From NCBI GenBank assembly GCA_016286445.1, contig JAEESS010000015.1, positions 1 through 41,551 on the forward strand: a stretch of DNA of 41,551 nucleotides, given 5' to 3'. The position numbers and the translations under genes were made by a program. The notes beneath the pieces were generated by a model. It made no database searches and had not been told where the DNA came from. It saw nothing but the letters and a program-made list of their open reading frames with translations. This document shows, piece by piece, positions 24,174-33,423 of this stretch. Every line of letters starts with the position of its first letter. The stretch's first letter is position 1. The DNA is from Bacillota bacterium (GTDB lineage Bacteria > Bacillota > Clostridia > Christensenellales > CAG-138).

Positions 24174-24204
24174 GGCGGGGGTTTTATTCCCCGCCTCACT
24201 TTTT
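24174..24204 (+). terminator. Terminator between rpsO and pnp
   Basis: GGCGGGG (24174-24180) pairs with CCCCGCC (24189-24195), followed by TCACTTTTT. The T tract starts four bases after the stem, so some read-through to pnp is likely. I see no convincing separate pnp promoter. Confidence 0.8.
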
Positions 24205-24260
24205 GGGCGCTGCACTTTGAAAGGCAATTATTAAATAAAGATAAAGAGGAAAAAGAAAAC

Positions 24261-26351
24261 ATGTTCAGAGTGTTCGAAACCATGGTAGGCGATCGCAAGC
24301 TGATCGTCGAAACCGGAAAGTACGCCGAGCAAGCGGGCGGCAACTGCCTCGTGCGCTGCGGCGGAACGGCGGTCATGGTCAACGCAACGGTCGCCAAGGA
24401 ACCGCGCGACGGCGTTGATTTTCTGCCGCTGTCCATTGAATTTGAAGAGAAGCTGTACGCGGTCGGCAAGATCCCCGGCGGCTTCATCAAGCGCGAAGGC
24501 CGCCCGACCGAAAAGGCGATCCTGACGAGCCGCTTGATCGACCGTCCGCTGCGTCCGTTGTTCCCGAAGGGATTCTACAACGACGTGCAGGTCATCGCGA
24601 CCGTTCTCTCGGTGGAGCAGGATATCCAGCCCGACGTGCTGGGCATGATCGGCTCTTCCATCGCGCTGTCCATCTCCCCGGCGCCGTTCATGGGCCCGAC
24701 GGGCTCTGTGGCGGTCGGCATGATCGACGGCGAGTACATCTTAAACCCCGACTGCGAGCAGCGTGAAAAGAGCCGTCTCGCGCTGACCGTTGCCGGCACC
24801 CGCGACGCCGTCATGATGGTCGAGGCGGGTGCGAACGAGGTCACCGAGGAGGAAATGCTCGGCGCGATCCTGTTTGCGCATGAGGAGATCAAGAAGATCG
24901 TCGACTTCATCGAGATGATCCAGAAGGAAGTCGGCAAGCCCAAGATGGAAGTCAACATCCACGTTCCGGACGAAGATCTCAACCGCCGCGTGCGCGAGTA
25001 CGCGATGGACAAGGTCGTCTGGCAGATGGACACCTTCGACCGCCACGAGCGCGAGATGCGCACCGAGCAGGTCAAGGAAGAGACGAAAGCCGCGTTTGCG
25101 GAGAGCGATCCCGGCATGGAAAAGGACGTCGACGCGATCCTGTACCAGATGCAGAAGGAAGTCATGCGCGACAAGATCATCAACAAGAAGATCCGTCCCG
25201 ACGGACGCGCGCAGGACGAGATCCGTCCGATCTGGAGCGAGGTCCACATGCTCGAGCGTCCGCACGGCAGCGCGGTGTTCACCCGCGGTCAGACGCAGGT
25301 CATGACGATCGCGACCCTCGGCACCATTGCGGAGGCGCAGATCCTCGACGGGCTGACCCTCGAAGACAGTAAGCGCTATATGCATCAGTACAACATGCCG
25401 CCGTATTCGACCGGTGAAACGCGCCCCGTGCGCAGCCCCGGCCGCCGCGAGATCGGTCACGGCGCACTCGCCGAGCGCGCGCTTCTGCCCGTGCTTCCGA
25501 GCGAAGAGGAGTTCCCGTACTGCATGCGTCTTGTGAGCGAAGTCATCAGCTCGAACGGCTCGACCTCGCAGGCTTCGATCTGTGCAAGCACGCTGGCGCT
25601 GATGGACGCAGGCGTTCCGATCAAAAAGCCCGTCGCAGGCGTTGCAATGGGTCTCATCAAGGACGTCGACTCCGGCAACATCGCGATCCTCACCGACATC
25701 CAGGGTCTCGAGGACTTCCTCGGCGACATGGACTTCAAGGTAGCGGGTACGCGTGACGGCATCACTGCGATCCAGATGGACATCAAGATCAAGGGCATCG
25801 ACCGCGAGATCCTGACCAGAGCGCTTGAGCAGGCGCGCAAGGGGCGTCTGTTCATTCTGGACAAGATGGCGGAGACGATCGCCGAGCCGCGCGCAGAGCT
25901 TTCGCCCTATGCGCCGCGCATCCTGACCTTCAAGATCAACCCGGACAAGATCCGCGACGTCATCGGCAGCGGCGGCAAGACCATCAACGGCATCATTGCC
26001 AAGACCGGCGTCAAGATCGATATCGAGGACGACGGCAGCGTGTTCATCGCATCGCCCGACCAGGCGGCTGCGGAGGAAGCGAAGCGCATCATCGACGGCA
26101 TCGTCGAGGACATCGAGGTCGGCAAGGTCTATCTCGGGACCGTCGTCGGCATCAAGGAGTTCGGCGCGTTCGTGAACCTGAAGCCCGGCACCGACGGACT
26201 CTTACACATCTCCCGCATCGCGAAAGAGCGCGTGAACAAGGTCGAGGACGTTCTGAACCTCGGCGATCAGGTGCTCGTGCGCGTGTTTGAGATCGACCCG
26301 AAGACCGGCAAGATCGGTCTGACCCGCAAGGACCTGCTGCCCGACGCGTGA
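24261..26351 (+). CDS. pnp: Polyribonucleotide nucleotidyltransferase (PNPase)
   Basis: A 696-residue phosphorolytic 3'-to-5' exoribonuclease, a trimer and part of the RNA-decay machinery. It has two RNase PH domains: the first contains [20 protein letters not shown] near residue 73, the second has [18 protein letters not shown] near 425 and the catalytic [19 protein letters not shown] in two pieces near 475. A KH domain ([12 protein letters not shown] near 570) and an S1 domain ([17 protein letters not shown] near 625) follow. Length and order are normal. GAGG is about 11 bases before the ATG in an A-rich leader. Confidence 0.97.
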   Translation: MFRVFETMVGDRKLIVETGKYAEQAGGNCLVRCGGTAVMVNATVAKEPRDGVDFLPLSIEFEEKLYAVGKIPGGFIKREGRPTEKAILTSRLIDRPLRPLFPKGFYNDVQVIATVLSVEQDIQPDVLGMIGSSIALSISPAPFMGPTGSVAVGMIDGEYILNPDCEQREKSRLALTVAGTRDAVMMVEAGANEVTEEEMLGAILFAHEEIKKIVDFIEMIQKEVGKPKMEVNIHVPDEDLNRRVREYAMDKVVWQMDTFDRHEREMRTEQVKEETKAAFAESDPGMEKDVDAILYQMQKEVMRDKIINKKIRPDGRAQDEIRPIWSEVHMLERPHGSAVFTRGQTQVMTIATLGTIAEAQILDGLTLEDSKRYMHQYNMPPYSTGETRPVRSPGRREIGHGALAERALLPVLPSEEEFPYCMRLVSEVISSNGSTSQASICASTLALMDAGVPIKKPVAGVAMGLIKDVDSGNIAILTDIQGLEDFLGDMDFKVAGTRDGITAIQMDIKIKGIDREILTRALEQARKGRLFILDKMAETIAEPRAELSPYAPRILTFKINPDKIRDVIGSGGKTINGIIAKTGVKIDIEDDGSVFIASPDQAAAEEAKRIIDGIVEDIEVGKVYLGTVVGIKEFGAFVNLKPGTDGLLHISRIAKERVNKVEDVLNLGDQVLVRVFEIDPKTGKIGLTRKDLLPDA

Positions 26352-26385
26352 TCGGGAATAACCGGGGAGCAAACGAACAGAATAG

Positions 26386-26423
26386 AGAGGGGACGGCAAG
26401 CTTCAATGTCGGCCCTTCTTTTT
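26386..26423 (+). terminator. Terminator of pnp
   Basis: A 13-bp stem with one mismatch (AGAGGGGACGGCA with TGTCGGCCCTTCT, 26386-26398 and 26407-26419) runs into TTTTT. The M16 gene's ribosome-binding site begins six bases later. Confidence 0.8.
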
Positions 26424-26440
26424 CCATCGGAGGTGGCTTC

Positions 26441-27730
26441 ATGATCGAACAGATTCGGCTTCAGAACGGCATCCGGGTGCTCGCGGAACGCATGGATTCC
26501 GTACGCTCGGTTGCGATCGGCGTATGGGTCAACGCGGGCTCGGTCTTTGAAACGGATGAGAACGCGGGCGTTTCGCATTTTATCGAGCACATGCTCTTCA
26601 AGGGCACGGAAAAAAGAAGCGCTTCGGATATTGCCGCGGAGACGGATGCGATCGGCGCGAATCTCAACGCGTTTACCGCAAAGGAATGCACCTGCTTCCA
26701 CGTCAAGGCGCTGGACGAGGATCTGGAGACGGCTATAGAGATGCTTTCGGACATTGTGCTGCACAGCACGCTCGAGCCCTCTCAGATGGATCGCGAACGC
26801 GGCGTCGTGCTGGAAGAGATCGCCATGACGGAGGACAGCCCGGAGGATATCGTGTTCGACCGCGCAAGCGAGCAGCTTTTTTGGGGCACGCCGATCGAAT
26901 CCGAGATCCTCGGCACGGAAGAGACCGTGCAGGCGCTGTCGCGCGAGGACCTCGTTCGCTATATGCAGCGGCATTATACCGCGGAAAACATCGTGATCGC
27001 CGTTGCGGGAAGCTTCGTGCGCGAAACGCTGCTGTCCCTTTTGGAACGGTACTTCCACGACGTTAAAGCGGGCGAACGCCATGCGGCGCGGCCGGTTTCG
27101 ATCCAAAGCGGCTTTCGGACCGCGCTCGTCCAAAAGGACGTCGAGCAGATCAATCTGTGCCTTGCGCTGCCGGGCGCGGCGCTCGGGACCGACGAATACT
27201 TCGCGCAGGCGGTGCTGTCGAACGCGTTGGGCGGCAGCATGAGCTCGCGGCTGTTTCAGCATATCCGTGAGGAACGCGGACTTGCGTACTCGGTCTATTC
27301 CTATCCGATGGCATACCGCGGCGCGGGCAGTCTCTGCTTCTATGCGGGCTGCACGGAGGGACAGGCAAAGGAAGTGCTTTCGCTGCTGTTCAAGGAGCTC
27401 GACGACGTCAAGCGGGACGGCATTTCGGAAGCGGAATTTGTCCGCGCAAGACAGCAGCTCAAGGGCAGTTATCTCCTGGGCATGGAGTCCACGATGGCGC
27501 ATATGAGCGCGATCGGAAAAACGGCGCTGCTTTTGGAGAAAGAATATGATCTTACGGGTACCCTGAACCGCATCGAATGTGTTACAATGGAAGAGGTGAA
27601 GCGTGCCGCGGATCAGCTTTTCACTCCGGACGCCGCTGCGTTCTGCGCGGTCGGACGGCTGAAAGGGATCGGGGATACGCTGGAATCAACGGCAAAGGAT
27701 TGGTGGCAACGGAATGGAAGACAAGCTTGA
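26441..27730 (+). CDS. M16 family zinc metallopeptidase (MlpA/YmxG-like)
   Basis: A 429-residue pitrilysin-family peptidase, the bacterial relative of mitochondrial processing peptidase. The inverted zinc motif is HFIEH (residues 46-50), with GTEKRSASDIA and NAFTAKECTCFHV after it and a further acidic ligand region (LEEIAMTEDSPEDIV). The second half has the typical RNxxGGSMSSRLFQHIREERGLAYSVYS element. The ATG follows GGAGGTGG by about five bases. Bacillus has the same type of gene (mlpA/ymxG) after pnp. It is the first gene of a seven-gene overlapped operon. Its substrate is unknown. Confidence 0.9.
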   Translation: MIEQIRLQNGIRVLAERMDSVRSVAIGVWVNAGSVFETDENAGVSHFIEHMLFKGTEKRSASDIAAETDAIGANLNAFTAKECTCFHVKALDEDLETAIEMLSDIVLHSTLEPSQMDRERGVVLEEIAMTEDSPEDIVFDRASEQLFWGTPIESEILGTEETVQALSREDLVRYMQRHYTAENIVIAVAGSFVRETLLSLLERYFHDVKAGERHAARPVSIQSGFRTALVQKDVEQINLCLALPGAALGTDEYFAQAVLSNALGGSMSSRLFQHIREERGLAYSVYSYPMAYRGAGSLCFYAGCTEGQAKEVLSLLFKELDDVKRDGISEAEFVRARQQLKGSYLLGMESTMAHMSAIGKTALLLEKEYDLTGTLNRIECVTMEEVKRAADQLFTPDAAAFCAVGRLKGIGDTLESTAKDWWQRNGRQA

Positions 27731-28100
27731 AATGATCTTCCGGCTGCAGAAGGCGCTGGACGAGGATATCATGGAACGGCGAAAGCTCGATTTTCCGTAT
27801 GAGGTGTGGATGCAGAAGGACATCCTTGCCTGTACGGACGAGCTCATGGAGCTTTTGAACGAGCTGAACTGGAAGTGGTGGAAAAACGAGAAGCCGCTGG
27901 ATCCGGAGGCGATCAAAGGCGAGCTCGTCGACGTGCTGCACTTTTTTGTGAGCATGTGCATCCGAAGCGGCATGTCCGCAGAGGATCTTTTTGAAGGGTA
28001 CATCGCCAAAAACCGGGAGAACTTCGACCGCCAGTACGGTCGGTCCCAAAAGGCGGGCTATGAGGTAAAAACGGATGGAACGGGGCTTTCGGGCGACTAA
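27714..28100 (+). CDS. dUTPase-like/MazG-fold all-alpha NTP pyrophosphatase
   Basis: A 128-residue helical protein resembling the dimeric dUTPase_2/MazG group, which hydrolyses dUTP or a similar nucleotide to limit misincorporation. The metal-binding pattern is visible as ELMELLNELNW (E-x2-E) near residue 43 and KGELVDVLHFF (E-x2-D) near 68. The gene overlaps the end of the M16 gene by 17 bases and the adaptor gene by 26, so the three are translationally linked. The precise nucleotide cannot be told from sequence alone. Confidence 0.78.
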   Translation: MEDKLEMIFRLQKALDEDIMERRKLDFPYEVWMQKDILACTDELMELLNELNWKWWKNEKPLDPEAIKGELVDVLHFFVSMCIRSGMSAEDLFEGYIAKNRENFDRQYGRSQKAGYEVKTDGTGLSGD

Positions 28101-29301
28101 ACGGTTTTATATCCTGTTCATCGCCAGCGCGGTGCTGCTGGTCGTCTTTGTCGTGGGCGCGATCTGGCTGATGAAGAAGGTCACGGGCAACGTTCGGAAA
28201 CTCGAACAGATGACGCTGTACACCGAGGTCGAAAGCGAAGCGGTCGTCGTGCGAAGCGAGCGGCTGTTCACCGAATCCGCAAGCGAAAGCCATATCCTGC
28301 TCGAAGAAGGCGCGCTGATCTCCGAGGGCGATCCGATCGCCGTGCTGTATCCGTATTCCTACGAGAGCCAGATCTCCGCGATCTGCACCAAGGAGGCGGC
28401 GCTGTATACGCTGCTGCAGTCTCTGCTGCGCACCGAAACGGGCGGCACGCTGCCGCAGGCGGTGATCGGATACAACGAGCAGATCAATGCCGTTTCCAAG
28501 CAGATGCGCGCGTGCTCCAACGGCGAGCGCGATCCCGTGGAGTATGCCAAGCTTGAGATGCAGCTCATCCGGCTCCAGGAGGAGCGGCGCGAGCTGATGG
28601 TCACGAGCCTCAAAAATACCGAGCAGGTCGACGGCATCATTGCGGACATCGACGCCATGAAGAAGAGCTTTGAAACGGGCAGCGCGCGGACGATCGTTTC
28701 CGAATACAACGGCTATATCAGCTTTTATTCGGACATGAACGAGGAGAACCTGCGCGACGTATCGCAGCTCACGGTGCCGCTCATCAAGCGTATCCTGAAC
28801 GCGCCGTCGATCAGTATGGACAACGAAAACTTCAGCTATCGCATCGTAACGGATCGGTCCAAGTTCTACCTTGCGTTCGTTATGAACGCAAAAGGCGCGG
28901 ACCGTCTGATGCCGGGACTGACCTATTCGTTCACCGTGAAGGGCGTCAAAGGCGCGTATCAGGGCAGGATTCTGACCGAACGCGACACCGAGACCGGCGT
29001 TCTGTACGTCATGCAGGTCGACGCCGACGTTCGTCCGCTTCTGACGACGCGCGTGGTTGAGATCTCGGTGCAGAACAACGCGACGGGGCTTTATGTGCCG
29101 ACGAAGTACATCCAGTACACGGACGGCATACCGTATATCTTTGCAAAATCCACCGACGGCACCTATCAGAAGGTCGCGGTCTACATCGCCGGCAGCAACG
29201 GCGAGGACGCGATCATCTCCGCGCGCGACAGCCATATCACGCTGTTTGCGGGACTGAAGGTGCGCATGCCGATCGAAGAGAAGGAGGAGAACAAGTCTTG
29301 A
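28075..29301 (+). CDS. HlyD-like membrane-anchored adaptor protein
   Basis: A 408-residue protein with one N-terminal membrane helix (residues 11-33, FYILFIASAVLLVVFVVGAIW) and a long outside part. A biotinyl/lipoyl-like half motif (HILLEEGALISEGDPIAVLY, near 73-92), a helical hairpin (about 100-215) and beta-rich sections (NNATGLYVPTKYIQYTDG) resemble periplasmic adaptor (HlyD) proteins. No transporter partner is nearby. The same kind of gene sits beside yggS and sepF in other Clostridia, which suggests a role in the cell envelope or division. GAGGT precedes the ATG by about nine bases. The function is inferred. Confidence 0.75.
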   Translation: MERGFRATKRFYILFIASAVLLVVFVVGAIWLMKKVTGNVRKLEQMTLYTEVESEAVVVRSERLFTESASESHILLEEGALISEGDPIAVLYPYSYESQISAICTKEAALYTLLQSLLRTETGGTLPQAVIGYNEQINAVSKQMRACSNGERDPVEYAKLEMQLIRLQEERRELMVTSLKNTEQVDGIIADIDAMKKSFETGSARTIVSEYNGYISFYSDMNEENLRDVSQLTVPLIKRILNAPSISMDNENFSYRIVTDRSKFYLAFVMNAKGADRLMPGLTYSFTVKGVKGAYQGRILTERDTETGVLYVMQVDADVRPLLTTRVVEISVQNNATGLYVPTKYIQYTDGIPYIFAKSTDGTYQKVAVYIAGSNGEDAIISARDSHITLFAGLKVRMPIEEKEENKS

Positions 29302-29996
29302 CAATCCGGGAGAATCTGGAATCGGTACGCGAGCAGATGGCGCTTGCATGCCAAAGAGCGGGCAGAGCGGAGCGTGAAGTTACGCTGATCGCCGTCACGA
29401 AATTCGTGGAGATCGGGCGGATTGCGGAGGCGATCGACGCCGGCGTGACCGAAATCGGCGAAAATCGCGCACAGGAGTTCACCGAAAAGTTAACTTTTTA
29501 TAAACAGAATCATTTAAGGACGCATTTTATTGGACAACTGCAAACGAACAAGGTAAAATATGTATGCGGGAAAGCGGACCTGATCCAATCGGTCGATCGG
29601 GAACCGCTGCTCGACGCGATCCTTGCGTATGCCGAACGGAACGGCGTCACACAGGATATAACGATCGAAGTCAACATCGGACGCGAGCCGCAGAAGGGCG
29701 GCGTGACGCCCGAAGCGCTTCCGGCGCTTCTGGAGCGGATCGCCGGATCGCCGCATGTACGCATGCGCGGGCTGATGTGTGTGCCGCCTGCGATCGACAG
29801 GGAAGCGGTACGTCCGTACTTCCGGGAAATGCGCACGTTGTTTGAACGCATCGGGCACGAATACCCGGCGCTTCCGCTCGACACGCTGTCGATGGGCATG
29901 AGCCACGATTTTCCGACAGCGATCGAGGAAGGCGCAACGACCGTCCGCGTCGGGACAGCGATCTTCGGGCCGCGAATCATTACGGGAGGAAACTGA
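29298..29996 (+). CDS. yggS: YggS family pyridoxal phosphate homeostasis protein
   Basis: A 232-residue PLP-binding protein of the YggS/PROSC family (fold type III barrel), which buffers pyridoxal 5'-phosphate. The PLP lysine is Lys35 in LIAVTKFV. Other markers are EIGENRAQEF, THFIGQLQTNK (near residue 82), GREPQKGG, MRGLMCVPP and the C-terminal LSMGMSHDFPTAIEEGATTVRVGTAIFG in two conserved halves. It starts with TTG at 29298, overlapping the adaptor stop, with AAGGAGGA nine bases upstream. sepF follows after one base, the standard arrangement. Confidence 0.94.
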   Translation: MTIRENLESVREQMALACQRAGRAEREVTLIAVTKFVEIGRIAEAIDAGVTEIGENRAQEFTEKLTFYKQNHLRTHFIGQLQTNKVKYVCGKADLIQSVDREPLLDAILAYAERNGVTQDITIEVNIGREPQKGGVTPEALPALLERIAGSPHVRMRGLMCVPPAIDREAVRPYFREMRTLFERIGHEYPALPLDTLSMGMSHDFPTAIEEGATTVRVGTAIFGPRIITGGN

Positions 29997-29997
29997 A

Positions 29998-30429
29998 ATG
30001 GGTAAATTTTTGAATTTCATCGGACTGGAAGAGACGGAAGAGGACGACGCGATCCTCGGTGACGAGCCGCAGGAGCAGCCGCAGAAGCGTGAATCGCGTT
30101 CAAGACGCCGTGAAAACGCGCTGGTGGGCGGCGGCGAGGCGCAGCCGATCCCCCAGAACATGGCGTCGATGAAGATGATCGTGTATCATCCGGTTTGCTA
30201 CGACGACGCGCAGACGATCGTCGACAACCTCAAGAACCGCCGTCCGGTCATCGTCAACATGGAAGAGCTTGACGGCACCACGGCGCAGCGTGTGCTGGAC
30301 TTCCTGCTTGGTGCGATCTATGCGACCAACGGCACGGCGAACAAGGTTTCGAGAGGAATCTTCCTGTTTGCGCCGCATGACGTCGCGGTCGAAGATACCG
30401 TGGAGGATACCGGCTATACCGATATGTAA
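29998..30429 (+). CDS. sepF: Cell division protein SepF
   Basis: A 143-residue FtsZ-binding protein that forms rings and links the Z-ring to the membrane. The N-terminal MGKFLNFIGLEE is the membrane-binding amphipathic helix. A charged linker (residues 14-55) leads to the SepF core with KMIVYHPVCYDDAQTIVDNLKNRRPVIVNMEELD (two conserved strands and a helix, near 59-92) and AQRVLDFLLGAIYATNG. The end is short and acidic. GGGAGG precedes the ATG. The yggS-sepF-divIVA order matches Gram-positive division clusters, here without ylmG/ylmH. Confidence 0.95.
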   Translation: MGKFLNFIGLEETEEDDAILGDEPQEQPQKRESRSRRRENALVGGGEAQPIPQNMASMKMIVYHPVCYDDAQTIVDNLKNRRPVIVNMEELDGTTAQRVLDFLLGAIYATNGTANKVSRGIFLFAPHDVAVEDTVEDTGYTDM

Positions 30430-30435
30430 CGCCTC

Positions 30436-30717
30436 ATGATCAAGGCGGAAAGCATCGCAAATAAAGAGTTTCGCAAGGCTCTGTTCGGGTACGACCGCGA
30501 GGACGTGGACAAGTACCTGGACGAGCTGATTGCGCAGCTTCTGGAGATGGAAAAGGAGCGCAAGGAGATGGCGTCCACCATCGAATACCTCGTTTCCGAG
30601 CTGACGGCGAAGGGCGAACAGCAGGCGGGAGAGGAACGCGTGGTCGGACCCGTTTCACCGCATGCCACGGTCAGCGACGAGGAGCGCAGACACGCGGAGG
30701 AGAGCGATCAGCTGTGA
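30436..30717 (+). CDS. Short DivIVA-domain protein
   Basis: A 93-residue protein with an N-terminal DivIVA motif (IANKEFRKALFGYDREDVDKYLDELI, near residues 7-32), followed by a coiled-coil stretch (QLLEMEKERKEMASTIEYL) and a disordered acidic tail. Full DivIVA proteins are at least 150 residues with a second coiled coil, so this is a reduced form. It probably acts at the division site or pole with SepF. The start has only a weak ribosome-binding site and is six bases after the sepF stop. It overlaps the next gene by four bases. Confidence 0.85.
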   Translation: MIKAESIANKEFRKALFGYDREDVDKYLDELIAQLLEMEKERKEMASTIEYLVSELTAKGEQQAGEERVVGPVSPHATVSDEERRHAEESDQL

Positions 30718-32624
30718 ATCGAAGCCCCGTCAAAACCATACCGCCTTTGTCGGCGAACGAAATGAAAGCCCGCGGAATCGACGGGCTTGATTTTGTTTAT
30801 ATCAGCGGCGACGCGTATATCGACCATCCGAGCTTCGGCACGGCGATCATCGCGCGCGTACTGCAAAGCCGCGGGTATTCGGTGGGGATTCTGGCACAGC
30901 CGGACTGGCACGACGTGAACGCGTTCAAGGCGCTCGGCAAGCCGAGACTTGCGTTTCTGGTTTCCGCGGGCAACCTCGACTCCATGGTCGATCACTACAC
31001 CGCCGCCAAAAGGCGCAGAAGCGACGACGCCTACACGCCCGGCGGAAAGGCGGGCAAGCGCCCGGATCGCGCTGTGATCGTGTATTCCAATCGCTGCCGG
31101 GAGGCATATCCGCATGTGCCGGTGCTGATCGGCGGGATCGAGGCAAGCCTTCGCCGCTTTGCGCATTACGATTACTGGGACGACCGCGTGCGGCATTCGA
31201 TCCTCTATGACGCCGGCGCGGACATTCTCATGTACGGTATGGGCGAGCGCAGTGTCGTTGCGATCGCCGACGCGCTCGACGCCGGCACGCCGGTGCATGA
31301 GATCCGCGATATCCCCGGAACATGCTTCCGGGTCAACGATCCGGGCGAAGTCCCGGACGCCGTGATGCTGCCGTCGTATACCGAGGTCGCAACGGATAAG
31401 CGCAGGTATGCCGAGGCGTTTCGGATCCAGTTTGAGGAACAGGATGCGATCCGCGGGAAGCGATTGATCCAGCCGCACGAAAAGGGGTATCTCGTGCAGA
31501 ACCCGCCGCAGCCGCCGCTTTCGACCGAGGAGATGGACGCGGTATACGCGCTGCCGTTTACGCGCCGTCCGCACCCGTCGTATCGGGAGCCGATCCCTGC
31601 GATCGACGAGGTAAAGTTTTCGATCACGTCCTGCCGCGGCTGCTTCGGCGGCTGCAATTTCTGCGCGCTGACGTTCCACCAGGGACGCGTGATCTCGGCG
31701 CGAAGCCACGAATCGATCCTTTCGGAAGCGCGGGAGATGACGAAGGATCCGGATTTCAAGGGCTTTATCCACGACGTCGGCGGACCGACCGCAAACTTCC
31801 GGCAGCCCGCCTGCAGGAAGCAGATGAAGAGCGGCGTATGCAAAAACCGCTCGTGCATCGGCTATGAGCGCTGCCAAAACCTGGAGGTCAGCCACGCGGA
31901 TTATGTCGCGCTGCTTCGTAAGCTTCGCGCCGTGCCGGGCGTGAAGAAAGTGTTTATCCGAAGCGGCGTGCGCTTTGATTATCTGCTCTATGACAAGAGC
32001 GACGCGTTTTTACGGGAGCTTTGCGAACATCACGTTTCCGGACAGCTCAAGGTCGCGCCGGAGCACATTGCGGATCGCACGCTCTATTACATGAACAAGA
32101 CGCCGCACGCGCTCTATGAGGAGTTTCTCAAGCGCTATGAGCGCATGAACGCGCGGCTCGGCAAGAAACAGTTCGTCGTGCCGTATCTGATGAGCTCGCA
32201 TCCGGGCTGCACGCTCCATGACGCGATCGAGCTTGCGCAGTATCTCAAGCGGATCGGGCACCGTCCGGAGCAGGTGCAGGACTTTTATCCGACGCCGGGA
32301 ACGGTGTCGACCTGCATGTATCATACCGGACTGGATCCACGCTCGATGCAGCCGGTCTATGTGCCGAAATCCCCGGAGGACAAGGCGATGCAGCGCGCGC
32401 TGATGCAGTTTTTTCTGCCCGCAAACTTCAAAACGGTGCGCAAAGCGCTGCGGCTTGCAGACCGCGAAGACCTGATCGGGACCGGCAAAAATGCGCTCGT
32501 TCCGCCGGAGCGGACGCAGAATCCGACCGCGCGCGGCGCAAAACCGCAGGGGAAACGCGAAATCCCGACAAAAAAGGGAAAACAGGCAAAGAAATCTGTT
32601 GACAAACGGCGTCGGAATGGTTAA
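30714..32624 (+). CDS. YgiQ family radical SAM protein
   Basis: A 636-residue radical SAM protein of the YgiQ/UPF0313 group. The iron-sulfur motif Cx3Cx2C is Cys310, Cys314 and Cys317 in CRGCFGGCNFC. The N-terminal part is a B12-binding-like domain (VYISGDAYIDHPSFGTAII). FIHDVGGPTANFR, KVAPEHI and FYPTPGTVSTCMYHTG are family hallmarks. It ends in a basic, probably disordered tail (KKGKQAKKSVDKRRRNG). The reaction is unknown for this family. It starts with GTG at 30714, overlapping the DivIVA gene stop, and its last codons overlap the next promoter. Confidence 0.92.
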   Translation: MNRSPVKTIPPLSANEMKARGIDGLDFVYISGDAYIDHPSFGTAIIARVLQSRGYSVGILAQPDWHDVNAFKALGKPRLAFLVSAGNLDSMVDHYTAAKRRRSDDAYTPGGKAGKRPDRAVIVYSNRCREAYPHVPVLIGGIEASLRRFAHYDYWDDRVRHSILYDAGADILMYGMGERSVVAIADALDAGTPVHEIRDIPGTCFRVNDPGEVPDAVMLPSYTEVATDKRRYAEAFRIQFEEQDAIRGKRLIQPHEKGYLVQNPPQPPLSTEEMDAVYALPFTRRPHPSYREPIPAIDEVKFSITSCRGCFGGCNFCALTFHQGRVISARSHESILSEAREMTKDPDFKGFIHDVGGPTANFRQPACRKQMKSGVCKNRSCIGYERCQNLEVSHADYVALLRKLRAVPGVKKVFIRSGVRFDYLLYDKSDAFLRELCEHHVSGQLKVAPEHIADRTLYYMNKTPHALYEEFLKRYERMNARLGKKQFVVPYLMSSHPGCTLHDAIELAQYLKRIGHRPEQVQDFYPTPGTVSTCMYHTGLDPRSMQPVYVPKSPEDKAMQRALMQFFLPANFKTVRKALRLADREDLIGTGKNALVPPERTQNPTARGAKPQGKREIPTKKGKQAKKSVDKRRRNG

Positions 32625-32627
32625 AAT
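32599..32627 (+). promoter_or_regulatory. Promoter of the DUF177-rpmF operon
   Basis: Consensus TTGACA at 32599-32604, a 17-bp spacer and TAAAAT at 32622-32627, overlapping the stop codon of the radical SAM gene. Confidence 0.88.
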
Positions 32628-32654
32628 AGCTGTTGGTTCATTTTGAGGTTGCAT

Positions 32655-33167
32655 ATGATCGTATCGGTTAATGAAGCATTGCGAAGGGTCGGCGAGCCGT
32701 TCCCGTTCGCTTGGGAAGGCAAGCTGGAGCAGCAGACGTATGCGGGCGATCCCGTACGGTTTGTCGGCACAGGCAAGCTAATCGGAACCTATGTCTACGA
32801 CGGAAAGACCTTCCGCGTGGACGCGGAGGCAGAGGCTTCATACGAAACGACCTGCGCGCGCTGCAATAAACCGATGGTCCAAAAGCTCAGCTTTTCGTTT
32901 ACGGAGCATTTCGTACGTTCGGTCTACAAGACGCCGGACGACGAGCTCTATCCGTACGAGGGCGAAAAGCTCGATCTACAAGAAGCGTTTTTCGACAATC
33001 TCTTCCTGGAGATGCCGATGACGACGGTCTGCAGCGAAACGTGCAAGGGGCTTTGCCCGATCTGCGGCGCCGATCTGAACCGCGGACAGTGCGACTGTCA
33101 GAAATCCAAAATCGACGCGCGTTTTTCCGCGCTCGAATCATTATTGAACGATCATAAGGAGGTGTAA
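32655..33167 (+). CDS. DUF177/YceD family protein
   Basis: A 170-residue protein of the DUF177 (YceD) family, encoded before rpmF in most bacteria and linked in plants and E. coli to 23S rRNA accumulation. It has the usual cysteine pairs: TTCARC near residue 75 and the C-terminal TCKGLCPICGADLNRGQCDC cluster near 130-150, which probably binds zinc. LPMTT-type and LEMPMTTVC segments are present. ATG at 32655 has GAGGT five bases before it. An upstream in-frame TTG is less likely. rpmF starts two bases after its stop. Confidence 0.92.
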   Translation: MIVSVNEALRRVGEPFPFAWEGKLEQQTYAGDPVRFVGTGKLIGTYVYDGKTFRVDAEAEASYETTCARCNKPMVQKLSFSFTEHFVRSVYKTPDDELYPYEGEKLDLQEAFFDNLFLEMPMTTVCSETCKGLCPICGADLNRGQCDCQKSKIDARFSALESLLNDHKEV

Positions 33168-33169
33168 TC

Positions 33170-33358
33170 ATGGCAGTACCCAAGAGAAAAACATCGAAGG
33201 CGAGAAGAGATTCGCGCAGAGCGAACAATTCCAAGGCGATCGCGCCCAACCTCGTCGAGTGCCCGAAGTGCCACGAGCTGAAAGCGCAGCACACGGTCTG
33301 CAAGAACTGCGGCTATTATGATGGCAGAGAAGTCATCAACATGGAAGACGAGAAGTAA
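33170..33358 (+). CDS. rpmF: 50S ribosomal protein L32
   Basis: A 62-residue ribosomal protein with the expected start AVPKRKTSKARRDSRRAN and a zinc ribbon of CPKC and CKNC (near residues 31-47), the four-cysteine form of L32. AAGGAGGTG precedes the ATG. In most genomes plsX follows, but here a 5.6-kb accessory block intervenes. Confidence 0.97.
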   Translation: MAVPKRKTSKARRDSRRANNSKAIAPNLVECPKCHELKAQHTVCKNCGYYDGREVINMEDEK

Positions 33359-33423
33359 TTACCATGATTGCCCGTTCGGAATGACCGGATCGGAGCTTCC
33401 CGAGCGGGAGCACCACAAAGTTT

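Noticed and set aside
24217-24245. A pnp promoter (TTGAAA, 17 bp, GATAAA).
   Set aside because: The start of transcription would fall at or after the ribosome-binding site, so it could not serve pnp.
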